Of a stretch of 64,000 nucleotides of DNA, positions 1-8,747 are shown one piece after another. Location: positions 1 through 64,000 of the forward strand of contig NZ_JACJPX010000010.1 in the NCBI RefSeq assembly GCF_014696315.1, written 5' to 3'. Under the pieces are notes generated by a model, which was given only the letters and a program-made list of their open reading frames with translations, had not been told where the DNA came from and ran no database searches. Position numbers and translations under genes: made by a program. Position 1 is the stretch's first letter; every line of letters starts with the position of its first letter. The stretch comes from Calothrix membranacea FACHB-236. GTDB taxonomy: Bacteria; Cyanobacteriota; Cyanobacteriia; Cyanobacteriales; Nostocaceae.

Positions 1-470
1 TTCTACATGGTGTGCGAAAGCTCAAATATCACGTCATTGCTGGTATCGCTTGTACTCGTAAATTAACTTCGGGATACAGCGTTTCTCAACTACATAAACG
101 CTGGCACTTAGTCATGGAATTGACATTCAAATTTCCAGGTGCAAGATATAAGCGCCTATACATTACTGGCGATACACTCTTGTATGAAGAGTTAAAAGAA
201 ATTCCCCAAAAGTACCCTAACATTGACCTTGCATTACTGCATCTAGGAGGAACAAAAATATTTGGTATTCTCCTAACTATGGATGCAATACAGGAAGTAC
301 AAGCAATTAAAATTATTGCTCCCCATACTGCTATACCGATTCACTATAACGATTACACAATTTTCAAGTCACCGCTTGAAGACTTTATGCAGGCGGTTGC
401 AGCACCAGGGTTAGAAACTCAAGTGAGATACTTAAATCACGGTGAAACTTACAAATTTACTGTGAAATAA
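1..470 (+). CDS. MBL-fold (metallo-beta-lactamase superfamily) hydrolase, 3' end
   Basis: The reading frame is open from the left edge, so only the C-terminal ~155 residues are seen and the true start lies outside the window. It resembles UlaG-like or RNase Z-like MBL-fold hydrolases. Visible are an ITGDT segment carrying a likely metal-binding Asp, a hydrophobic strand followed by LHLGG, and an APHTAIPIHYNDY segment with late His ligands. The first HxHxDH motif would be upstream and cannot be checked. Substrate unknown. A hairpin at 548-586 lies just downstream. Confidence 0.6.
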   Translation, partial: LHGVRKLKYHVIAGIACTRKLTSGYSVSQLHKRWHLVMELTFKFPGARYKRLYITGDTLLYEELKEIPQKYPNIDLALLHLGGTKIFGILLTMDAIQEVQAIKIIAPHTAIPIHYNDYTIFKSPLEDFMQAVAAPGLETQVRYLNHGETYKFTVK

Positions 471-547
471 GTTTTTTATCCCCATTTAAAAACACAATAC
501 AACAGATGGGTAGAGGCGCATAATATTGTTATGCCTTGAAAATTTTT

Positions 548-586
548 AAGGCTGAATCTCTTTGTCGTATTACGAGATTCAGCCTT
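548..586. terminator. 13-bp perfect-stem hairpin between convergent genes
   Basis: AAGGCTGAATCTC (548-560) pairs exactly with 574-586 across a 13-nt loop. It sits between the plus-strand MBL-fold gene (ends 470) and the minus-strand VirB10-like gene (ends 851), so it may terminate both. There is no strong U-tract on either side, so it could instead be only an RNA-stabilising hairpin. Confidence 0.5.
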
Positions 587-614
587 GCTTTAGACAATAG
601 ACTTGAAGTCCTTA

Positions 615-800
615 CCAATGACAAATGACCAAGGACAAAGCGCAAAGTCGAGCCAGTCGTGTGGGCGGTGAGTGCAGCCACACGTGCGGCTATGCCGCCG
701 AGTGGACTGCCGAATCCGAAGGGGTCTCCCGACTTGAACGAACTGGCGTTGAGCGGAGGTTTCCTCCGTACACCGAAGGGGTTGCCGCAGGCATCAGAAC
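615..800. repeat. Heptamer tandem repeat plus GC-rich dispersed-repeat-like block
   Basis: From 615 to about 639 there are ~3.5 degenerate heptamers of the form C(A/C)AA(T/G)GA, like the short tandemly repeated repetitive sequences known in heterocystous cyanobacteria. They are followed by a GC-rich block (~640-800), clearly unlike the AT-rich surroundings. That block contains a CGGAGG-TTT-CCTCCG hairpin (754-768) and two CCGAAGGGG motifs. Short ORFs here look accidental. The dispersed-repeat assignment rests on resemblance to known Nostoc intergenic repeats; no second copy was seen in this window. Confidence 0.5.
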
Positions 801-850
801 TTTGTAAGAATGACAGCCTCAGCCAGCTATCTTTAATTTTGCCGACCTAC

Positions 851-2449
851 TTACAATTGCATTAATTGATTAACATAGATTTCAACTGCTGTACCCGCAG
901 GTAAAAACCAAACATTAGATCTTTGGCTCATTTGGGCGATCGCTTGTTGATTGCGTTGGGTAATCTGGGGAACCACAGTGTTCATCCCACCTTCTAGAAC
1001 TCCCGCCCAAATGTTACGTTGTGGGTTGGTATTACTAATGATAGTGCCACCAGCATTTGTAGTCACAACTTGAGATTCAGTACGGTTACTTAACTCTGCT
1101 GCTTTGCCAAGACCACCTAATACAAATAGCCCTATATCCATACCTAAAATAGATGAACCCCTATTAGGGAATTGGTTGGCGATTAGAGGTCTACCTTGGG
1201 ACGCACGAACCATCATCGCATTTTCTGGTAAGTTTCTTTCAGTAAGATTACCATTTTCTTTTGCAATAATTTTTACTACTTTCAGTTGGAGTAAGCCTTG
1301 TTCGGACAGAGAACCAATTTCAGCCAACAATTCGGTATTTGCAGGAATAGCGATCGCACCATCCACTGCTTTTAATGGCTCTTTCAAACGTACTACAAAT
1401 ACATTTTTGTTATCGCTATTGGAAGACTTACTGGTTTCTCCAAATACCGCTGTCGCCAAAACAGCTTTAGCACTACTACCAATTGCTATAGATTTTGGAC
1501 TCTGTGGCGCTACTTGGCTAACCACAGAAGTTTGCTGTCTAGGTGTTTGTTCAGACTGAGGATTATTAGTCTGTGGCGGTACCTGCTCATTTCCTTGGTT
1601 GCTCGCAGTTGTTGTATTCACATTAGGCGTACTATTAACAGCAACCTGTCCATAGCTACCTAACTTTGCTAACTTTGCCCATTCTTGGAGCGGATTCGGT
1701 GTGGGTGATGGAGTTACATTGATTATTGGTTGAGGATTTGGGTTATTAACTATTGGTTGTGGTAACAGCGAAGGTAGAGGAAAAGGCGTTTGTTGAGGAT
1801 ATGGAGGTCTGACAATGCGCTCAACAGTGACTACACGGGGTGCATTAACTGCTGATGGTGGTAATGGGGGTGTTGGTATTATAGGTAACACAGTTCGTCT
1901 ATCTGGAAAAGTATCTGGTTGCGAATTACGTTGATTGGCTAACTGATTAGCTGAGATGAGTTTTCCGCTTCTTAACTTTTGTTGTGCTAACTTGATAGCG
2001 TCTGCTTGTTCTGTAAGGGCTAATTTAGTTTTGAGAGTTTCTACTTCTGCTGCTAAATCTTCAGAAATGGAATCTTTTGTGGTTGTCGGCTGCATTTCTG
2101 GAGAGACAATAATATTCTTTTTGGGCTTTTGATTACTACCCATCAACTGCGATAAAAATGCGCCAGCAACTAACACTATAGCTAAAGTCGCAGTACTGAC
2201 CACACCTAACTTGGCAAAGGGATTAGATGAAAGTGACTGCTCAGTTTTAACTTCTGATGGTTCAGGTAATGATGGTTGCGATTCAGCGGCTTCTGATACT
2301 GCTTCTGCATCTGTTGATGTAGATTCCTCTTCAAAACCAACTAATTGTGCTATTCGTGATTCCCATTCATCAGAGTGTACCTCTAACGGAGAATTATCAG
2401 ATTTGAGTAGCACTAAATCTTGTGGAGGGCTTTCTGAAGAAATTAGCAT
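851..2449 (-). CDS. VirB10/TrbI-like envelope-spanning protein
   Basis: 532 residues. The N-terminal ~75 residues are acidic and cytoplasmic, followed by one membrane segment (~80-105: VVSTATLAIVLVAGAFLSQ). A short coiled-coil-like stretch (~130-165) leads to a long Pro/Gln/Asn-rich region (~175-310), and the globular end closes with WFLPAGTAVEIYVNQ. The order (single TM, Pro-rich periplasmic span, C-terminal beta domain ending in a PAGT...V.V/I.V motif) matches VirB10/TrbI proteins, which bridge inner and outer membranes in type IV secretion. No other T4SS gene is visible. A paralogue starts at 63726 just after a Wzc-like gene, suggesting an envelope or polysaccharide role (inference). Start ATG at 2449. 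Confidence 0.6.
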   Translation of the reverse strand: MLISSESPPQDLVLLKSDNSPLEVHSDEWESRIAQLVGFEEESTSTDAEAVSEAAESQPSLPEPSEVKTEQSLSSNPFAKLGVVSTATLAIVLVAGAFLSQLMGSNQKPKKNIIVSPEMQPTTTKDSISEDLAAEVETLKTKLALTEQADAIKLAQQKLRSGKLISANQLANQRNSQPDTFPDRRTVLPIIPTPPLPPSAVNAPRVVTVERIVRPPYPQQTPFPLPSLLPQPIVNNPNPQPIINVTPSPTPNPLQEWAKLAKLGSYGQVAVNSTPNVNTTTASNQGNEQVPPQTNNPQSEQTPRQQTSVVSQVAPQSPKSIAIGSSAKAVLATAVFGETSKSSNSDNKNVFVVRLKEPLKAVDGAIAIPANTELLAEIGSLSEQGLLQLKVVKIIAKENGNLTERNLPENAMMVRASQGRPLIANQFPNRGSSILGMDIGLFVLGGLGKAAELSNRTESQVVTTNAGGTIISNTNPQRNIWAGVLEGGMNTVVPQITQRNQQAIAQMSQRSNVWFLPAGTAVEIYVNQLMQL

Positions 2450-2982
2450 TTTTGTTATACTTAGCTATATATAATTTTGTTTTAGTTGTACTGGTAAAGC
2501 ACCGGATCGTTGCTGGATATATTTCTAAGTTTTTCTCCTGTGTCTCATATTACATTCCTTACATTAGTAAGTAATATCAAAGTTTGCAGTTGGAGTTTGC
2601 CTATCTAAACTACTGCAAAATAGACCAGTAGAACATGGATACTAGTAAATTTAACAAATCTAATCTCAATGTTAACACCGGAAACAGTGGTAATAGTATT
2701 AGTTTATGTATTTTAGGTCTTAATCAGCCGCTTTTACCAATAAATATTTAAATTTCGCTGTTCAAAACTTTATATAACAGTATATTTGATGCATTTGCGA
2801 GAGTAGTCCAACCCCATCAATTCCTAGCTACTTATCTGCTAGTTGCATTAGATCTGACTAAGAGTTTATCCCATTAGATAGAAAATTTACTCGCCTGATA
2901 TTTCTATACCACTCTTAAAAATGGACGGGTAAGCTATTTATATTAATTAGGCAAGTTGTCATATAATCAATCTCTTGAAATT

Positions 2983-3014
2983 AATATATTTTTCCGTATA
3001 CGGAGAAATATATT
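2983..3014. repeat. 32-bp near-perfect palindrome centred on CCGTATACGG
   Basis: Sixteen base pairs extend outward from the centre between 2998 and 2999 with a single mismatch (T2992 against G3005, a possible wobble). There is no spacer, so this is more like an operator or cruciform site than a terminator. Confidence 0.6.
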
Positions 3015-3210
3015 TGCTTGTTCGGTAGGTGTTATGCTGAAATTTTAATTAAACATGAAATTTTTATTTTTAAATCAAGGCTTACAGGCGATTACATATA
3101 CATACTAAATTTCATTACCTAGGCTTAGACCTGGGGATAACGCCTGTTATTATTGCCCTATAAGGTTTTCAAACTTATTTGCAGATGTTTTTACCATAAA
3201 AGGTACGGAT

Positions 3211-3240
3211 TAGTCATGTATTTTATAAAATACATGACTA
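3211..3240. repeat. 30-bp perfect palindrome
   Basis: TAGTCATGTATTTTA is followed immediately by its exact reverse complement. There is no spacer and no adjacent U-tract. It lies 386 bp upstream of the PEP-CTERM gene. It could be a protein-binding site, a cruciform or the remnant of a small mobile repeat. Confidence 0.7.
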
Positions 3241-3625
3241 ATAAAAATACACAATTTTATTCGGCTTATAATAATATAATAAATATATGCAACTTACTAT
3301 AATTACTGATATACATAAAAGAACAAATGCTTTCGGGAGTAGATCTAAAAAGGCTAAATATTATTTTTTTCAGAAGAAAATAGATATATGATAAAGAGAC
3401 TGTTTGTCTTACTTGTTGACTATTTTTTATGTATAAATCACATAGGGAAATTTTCTAATTAACTATTAAAAGGTTATTCTTAATTTATATTTACTATAAA
3501 TCATAAATCTACTAAACAAGATCAGATTCAATCTGGTATATTTTTATATAGATTTACCAAACTAAATCAAACAAATAATTTAGCCAAAGCTTAGGAAGTT
3601 CTAAAACTTAGGATTTACAGCATCG

Positions 3626-4844
3626 ATGACTAGTAAAATCAAACGGTTATCAGTGGCAACTGTAGTTGGTGTTTCCTTGAGCTTGTTCTTTATGAACGAA
3701 GCTTTAGCATTTACGTTTACTAAAATTGCTGAAACCAATGAAGCTTTTAGTTCCCTCGGTTTCTGGCCCACAATAAATAATCAAGGAACTGTAGCCTTCT
3801 CAGCAGCACTTGCTTCTGGAGGTAGTGGTATATTTATTGGAAGTGGTGGAGCAACTACCGCTATTGCTGACACCAATGGGATCTTTAGCTTATTCTCTTC
3901 CCGTCAGGCAATTAATGAGGCTGGTGTTGTTACCTTTAGAGCTAACCTCAAAACTATAGGCAGTGGTGTATTCGCTATTGATAGTGAAGGGAAACTCACC
4001 ACTATTGCTGAAAGTAGCCAACCTAGAGGTGTCTTTGGAGACCCCGTAATCAATAACCGAGGCACTATAGCTTTTTCTTCTACTATTAACCAAGGGATGG
4101 CTATTCTCACTAATAGCAATGGGACGAAGAGTACTATTGCCGACACTACCAACATTCCCTATAGCTTCTTAGATGGATACGCGATCAACGATGCGGGACA
4201 AGTTGCCTTCTCAGCCAGGCAAGCCAATGGAAATGCTGGCATTTTGATCGGTGATGGGCAAAATACTACAACTGCTACTGATACTAGCGATCGCTTTAGC
4301 TTTTTATTTCCCCCAGTTATTAACAATTCAGGTATCGTTGCTTTTAAAGGAGTCGTTAAAGCTTTAGCAGGTGAAGGTATCTTCACTGTTCGAGATGGGC
4401 CGCTGACAACTATTGCTGACAACAGTGGTCAATTAATTTAGCTTCTTTGATAATCTCGCTATCAACAACTCAGGAACTGTAGCATTCAAGGCTATCTTGA
4501 AAACAGGAAGTTTGGGCATATTTACTGGCTCAAACCCTCTGACCGATAAGGTGATTGCATTGGGAGATCCTCTTTCTGGATCAACAGTTACAAACCTTTT
4601 CTTGTCTAATCAAGGGTTAAATGACAAGAATCAGATCGCCTTCTATGCCAAGCTTGCAGATGGTACAACAGGCATCTTTCGTGCAGATTCAGAACCTAGC
4701 TATCTTCCTGAACCTAATCATGTACCTGAACCTAATTTTATTCTAGGTTTAATAATAGCAGTTACTCTTGGTACAATTTTAAGATTGAAGCAGCATCAAA
4801 ATATCCAAAAATTAAAAACGAGATTAAAAAACCAAAATCTGTAA
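3626..4844 (+). pseudogene. PEP-CTERM beta-repeat secreted protein, broken by a 1-nt frameshift
   Basis: A signal peptide (residues 1-28, ending ALA) is followed by repeats of ~45-50 residues with the core 'TxIADTxxxFSxFxxxxINNxGxVAFxA', as in secreted cyanobacterial PEP-CTERM anchor-type proteins. The first frame stops at TAG 4439-4441. The next repeat continues exactly in the +1 frame (SFFDNLAINNSGTVAFKA from 4440) through to a C-terminal VPEP motif, hydrophobic helix and basic tail, a PEP-CTERM sorting signal. Removing one T from the TTT run at 4437-4439 restores one ORF of ~405 residues. Either a recent mutation removed sorting or this is a sequence error. The function of intact relatives is unknown; an exported matrix or surface protein is likely. 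Confidence 0.8.
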
Positions 4845-4917
4845 ATATAAGAACCACATCTTATAAACCCACCAAAAGTGGCATCAACTGCCCAATATTT
4901 TTTAGGAAGACAAAGCC

Positions 4918-6540
4918 CTAGTATTTGTTAATAAGAGCAGAAAATCCTACAATACAACTAAATGAACCTACTACCCAGCCTTTCCATGCTGTCAGATTAT
5001 AGATAAGGCTTGCTGCTGGGAAGTGTCCTTGGGGAGCATTGAGATCAAAAGTGAGATCGGAATAGAATAACCAATTATTATTCACACGCCAACCCAAGCG
5101 ATCGCAAAATTGGCACCATATTTCATAGTCAGCATTAAATTGACCTTTGAGGCTCTCCCAAATTCGCTTTTGGATGCTGAGTCCAAAGCGTCCATTGCTA
5201 TGTTGTAACCATAGCTGGTCTATAATGTGAAGATGAATGCAGGAAAGTTTATTGATAGATTGGATATTCAACCAGCCTTGTTTTTCTCTATCTGCTACCT
5301 TTAATAGTAACGTCAGCGTTTCTCGATCTGCTTCTTTCCATTTACTACCTGCCAGCAGCTCTTGTAATCGCTGATAATGTATTTCTAAATCAGGACAAAT
5401 ATTGATATAGTTATCTTTTAAATTATCTATATTGTTGTTTTGAAAATTTTTGTAATTTAGATTGCAGCCTAAAACATTATTAAGTGTCAGATAAGTTTCT
5501 GTAGCATTATTCAATTCATGTCGGTAAATATTGGCATTTGTTAAATCTAATGTTGGCATTAGGAAACTTAACTCGCTATTTCTGCCTTCCGCAGTAGGTA
5601 GAGGCGCAGTATGATTCTGAGAATGGACAAATTCAACAGTTAAATGTGATGTTGTATTGATTGCTTCGATGGTATCTATATCTGTTGTAGATTCTATAGC
5701 CTGCACTTGTAACCTGACTTGCTCTGCTAGTTCTAATTTCTTGGTAACTTCAGCTTGCAAAGCACTCATTTTGAGTTTATTGATATCGTCTAAAGTTGCA
5801 TATTCTGGAAAAATAATCAGGTTTGACTTTGCTTTGGAATTAGTAACTATTTTGGGTGTCTGGAGGGGATATTTATAATGACTAACAAGTTGTGGCACTC
5901 GAAAACTCAGATATTGCTCCAAGCGCTCTAGTGTAGCACATTGTCCCTGGTTGCCTAAACTTTCCAGTAATGCATAAGTAAATACTCCTTGTTGTAGTGC
6001 ATCAATTTCGTAGGAGTATTCATTCTGATTACAAGAAAAAATAGTAGTAACTCCATTTTGAACTGCTATGTGTTGAGTATGCCGCCCAAATTTTTCACTA
6101 ATATTTTTGTTTTGATGACGAGAAGCATCTAAGATAAGAATGATATTGTCCGTTCCACAGCGAAGTAAACGTTGAGTAAGATAATTAATAGAAATTGTTG
6201 TATTTTCTACATCCTGTGGATTGCCATCATAGAGCATGAGATAGTCTTGATTTTCATGTACAATGCCATGCCCAATGAAGAAAACCCATAAGTGAGCTCC
6301 TGGCTCTAAAAAAGGTTTTTCAAAGGATTGCTGTAAAAAGTGCAATAATTTAGTATGTAGAGGGAAATTGGAATTATTATACAGTTTAGATGAATCATCT
6401 GAAAATAAGAAAACTTGGTCAAAACCTTTTTCATTAACAAAAAAATCCCTAATTAACTTTGCATCTCGCTTTGCATACTTTAATGGTTGCAGGAACTTGT
6501 ATTGGTTAACACCTATTACTAATGCACAGTTTCTTTTCAT
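4918..6540 (-). CDS. Caspase-like (peptidase C14) protein with GUN4 domain; Cys-to-Ser in the catalytic position
   Basis: 540 residues from the preferred ATG at 6540, which has AGGA about 10 nt upstream; the longer frame to 6621 lacks similarity. Residues 1-~225 form a caspase-haemoglobinase fold: ALVIGVNQY start, catalytic His in FFIGHG (His91), then LILDASRHQ where active enzymes have DAC(R). Ser140 thus replaces the Cys nucleophile. A linker with coiled-coil tendency (~240-275) is followed by a GUN4-type domain at ~395-515 (LLAGSKWKEADRET..., GRFGLSIQKRIWESL), a fold known to bind tetrapyrroles. The C-terminus has a short hydrophobic segment. Probably a non-proteolytic sensor or scaffold (inference). 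Confidence 0.8.
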   Translation of the reverse strand: MKRNCALVIGVNQYKFLQPLKYAKRDAKLIRDFFVNEKGFDQVFLFSDDSSKLYNNSNFPLHTKLLHFLQQSFEKPFLEPGAHLWVFFIGHGIVHENQDYLMLYDGNPQDVENTTISINYLTQRLLRCGTDNIILILDASRHQNKNISEKFGRHTQHIAVQNGVTTIFSCNQNEYSYEIDALQQGVFTYALLESLGNQGQCATLERLEQYLSFRVPQLVSHYKYPLQTPKIVTNSKAKSNLIIFPEYATLDDINKLKMSALQAEVTKKLELAEQVRLQVQAIESTTDIDTIEAINTTSHLTVEFVHSQNHTAPLPTAEGRNSELSFLMPTLDLTNANIYRHELNNATETYLTLNNVLGCNLNYKNFQNNNIDNLKDNYINICPDLEIHYQRLQELLAGSKWKEADRETLTLLLKVADREKQGWLNIQSINKLSCIHLHIIDQLWLQHSNGRFGLSIQKRIWESLKGQFNADYEIWCQFCDRLGWRVNNNWLFYSDLTFDLNAPQGHFPAASLIYNLTAWKGWVVGSFSCIVGFSALINKY

Positions 6541-6747
6541 GTTAATTTTTTCCTGTACAACGATGTTGATTATGACCAAAGATGAAAGACAGAAGCAATT
6601 GCCTGTTACAAGTGATAGCAATCCCCTAAATTTATTTACAAAGCAAAAAGATTTAAACTAAATTGATTGCAGAGATGAAAAATTTAATGCCAGATGCTAA
6701 CATGAGTTTGCTCAATTAAGCATGGAATCAGAGAATGTAGTTTTTTG

Positions 6748-6819
6748 GCGATCGCAATCAGCGAAAGAACCTAATTTATTGATCATGGTTGTGCGATCGC
6801 CTGAATATCGAGCGATCGC
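6748..6819. repeat. Cluster of three HIP1 octamers
   Basis: GCGATCGC occurs at 6748-6755, 6793-6800 and 6812-6819 in the gap between the caspase-like gene and the carbamoyltransferase gene; the last reaches the carbamoyltransferase stop codon. HIP1 is the abundant cyanobacterial palindrome. Three in ~70 bp is a local concentration with no clear function. Confidence 0.7.
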
Positions 6820-8555
6820 TATGATTTAATATCGTTACGTTCTACATAATAAGAACCTAATACCAAAGCATCCATGTTAGTTCTTAAAAAACATTTGATT
6901 GCTTCACTAGGAGTCCGGACGATCGGCTCATTTTCGTTGAGGGATGTGTTTAAGACAATGGGAACACCTGTCCGCTGGGCAAAGGTATTAATTAAGTTCC
7001 AATAAAGGGGATTGGTGCGGCGGCTAACACTTTGTAAGCGACCTGTACCATCAACATGAGTGACAGCAGGAATTTGTGCTCTTTTTTCCGGGCGAATTTT
7101 AAAGACTTTTTCCATGAATGGTGCTGGCTCATCGATTTCAAAATATTCGCCTACCCGTTCTTCTAGAATGCTAGGAGCGAAAGGACGAAACTTCTCCCGG
7201 AATTTGATTTTTAGATTAATGATATCTCGCATATCAACGCGACGCGGATCGGCTAAAAGGCTGCGATTGCCTAAAGCTCTAGCGCCAAACTCCATTCTGC
7301 CTTGGAACCAACCAATTACCTTACCTTCACAGAGAGTATCAACAACATGATTTAATAGCTGATCTCCTGCTAACTTTTTGGGTTGCAAATTGTGATATTG
7401 CAGAGCTAATAGGCATTCTTCATCAGAAAATTCTGATCCCCAGTAAGCATGATCTAATACAAATGTTCGAGGTTGCTTGAGGATTTGATGCCAGACATAG
7501 AAGGCTGCACCAAAGCATGTGCCGTTGTCCGCTGCACCTATAGGAACGTAAATATTTTTAAAAGGCGTATTTTGGGTAATTTTGCCGTTAGCTACCGAGT
7601 TCATAGCTACACCACCCACTAAACAAAGATTCTCACTCTTGTAGCGATCGCCTAAACTCCTGAGCAGATGAAATATAATTTCTTCAGTTACAGCTTGCAC
7701 AGATGCGGCAATGTTTTGATGCTTTTGTGTCACTTCCAATTTGGGATCTCGCGCTGGCCCCAGTAATTTTTCTAACTCAGGACTGTGAAATGGTTGGACG
7801 TTGGGAGAACCACTTTCCCAACTCATGGCAATACCTTGGGTGTGGTGGGTAAAATAATCGAGGTTTAACTCAAAGCTGTCTCCTTTGGGGTAAATAATGC
7901 GGCGAAAGGCTTCTAAATATTCAGGTTCCCCATAGGGGGCTAATCCCATGACTTTATACTCATCCCCATAGGCGGAAAAGCCCAGGTAAAGAGTAATAGC
8001 GTTGTAGAGATAGCCTAAAGAATGGGGGTAGTGAGTGCGAGAGAAATATTCTAACTTGTTACCTTGTCCAGCAGCCGAGAGGGTGCTAACAAAATCTCCC
8101 ATCCCGTCAATTGATAAAATTGCTGCTTCTTCAAAAGGAGAAACAAAAAAACCACTAGCTAAATGAGTGGTATGATGTTCCAAATTGTGGATTTGAGCGC
8201 GGATATCTTCTGCTTGGCAGTAACAAGCATCTGCTAGTTGTTGTATAAGGCTTATAGCCTTGCTTTGCTTGTTAAATCTATCTGCAAGCGATTGCAGAGA
8301 AGGACGATTTTTGAGGGTAAATACTAGCTTACGTTTGAGGTTGGCTTTGGGATTGAAAGATACTGCAACATGGTCTAAGTCTGTAGCACTAATCCCACCA
8401 ACTTTTAAGCAATAGCGAATAGATTCAGCAGGAAATCCAGCCCAATGTTTAACTCGATTAAACCGTTCTTCTTCAACTGCGGCAACAAGTTCACCGTTTT
8501 TGAGCAAGCAAGCAGAGGCATCGCCGTGGTAAGCGTTAATTCCCAGGATGTTCAT
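6819..8555 (-). CDS. Carbamoyltransferase, NodU/CmcH family
   Basis: 578 residues, the usual family length. The N-terminal Kae1/ASKHA-like domain begins MNILGINAYHGDASACLL, with VEEERFNRVKH following. There are glycine-rich nucleotide-site motifs near SIDGMGD and LVGGVAMNSV. The C-terminal carbamoyltransferase domain contains GWFQGRMEFGARALGNRS and NTSLNENEPIVRTP. Such enzymes use carbamoyl phosphate and ATP to place a carbamoyl group on a hydroxyl, often of a sugar (NodU) or antibiotic. Within a glycan locus the target is likely a sugar of the polymer (inference). Start ATG 8555 fits the family N-terminus exactly. Confidence 0.88.
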   Translation of the reverse strand: MNILGINAYHGDASACLLKNGELVAAVEEERFNRVKHWAGFPAESIRYCLKVGGISATDLDHVAVSFNPKANLKRKLVFTLKNRPSLQSLADRFNKQSKAISLIQQLADACYCQAEDIRAQIHNLEHHTTHLASGFFVSPFEEAAILSIDGMGDFVSTLSAAGQGNKLEYFSRTHYPHSLGYLYNAITLYLGFSAYGDEYKVMGLAPYGEPEYLEAFRRIIYPKGDSFELNLDYFTHHTQGIAMSWESGSPNVQPFHSPELEKLLGPARDPKLEVTQKHQNIAASVQAVTEEIIFHLLRSLGDRYKSENLCLVGGVAMNSVANGKITQNTPFKNIYVPIGAADNGTCFGAAFYVWHQILKQPRTFVLDHAYWGSEFSDEECLLALQYHNLQPKKLAGDQLLNHVVDTLCEGKVIGWFQGRMEFGARALGNRSLLADPRRVDMRDIINLKIKFREKFRPFAPSILEERVGEYFEIDEPAPFMEKVFKIRPEKRAQIPAVTHVDGTGRLQSVSRRTNPLYWNLINTFAQRTGVPIVLNTSLNENEPIVRTPSEAIKCFLRTNMDALVLGSYYVERNDIKS

Positions 8556-8747
8556 TTGAGTAATACTATAAATTGATAGATTGAGTTAGAAGATTGGAAA
8601 TCTTGTTAAGCCTAAGTTCTACTTCGTTTTTCTAGTGAATCGAGAGTAGTAATAACAACTTAACCATTTCAGTTCATGAAAGCATTTTGTCTGTGCTAAA
8701 TATTTATGGCTACATTTTTATAGTTTCTGAGTTTAACGTGACTTGAT

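Larger units (their letters stand above)
2450..3625. other. 1.2-kb AT-rich intergenic gap with two large palindromes
   Basis: No convincing coding frame on either strand. The gap lies between two divergent genes (the VirB10-like gene leftward, the PEP-CTERM gene rightward), so it should hold both promoters. The only clear structures are the palindromes at 2983-3014 and 3211-3240, listed separately. Confidence 0.6.

Noticed and set aside
625-865. Two overlapping short ORFs on the plus strand
   Set aside because: They lie in a GC-rich repeat-like block, have repeat-derived composition and show no protein-like pattern or ribosome-binding site.
4430-4445. Programmed ribosomal frameshift in the PEP-CTERM gene
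   Set aside because: There is no slippery heptamer or downstream structure that I can see; a simple 1-nt insertion explains the break.
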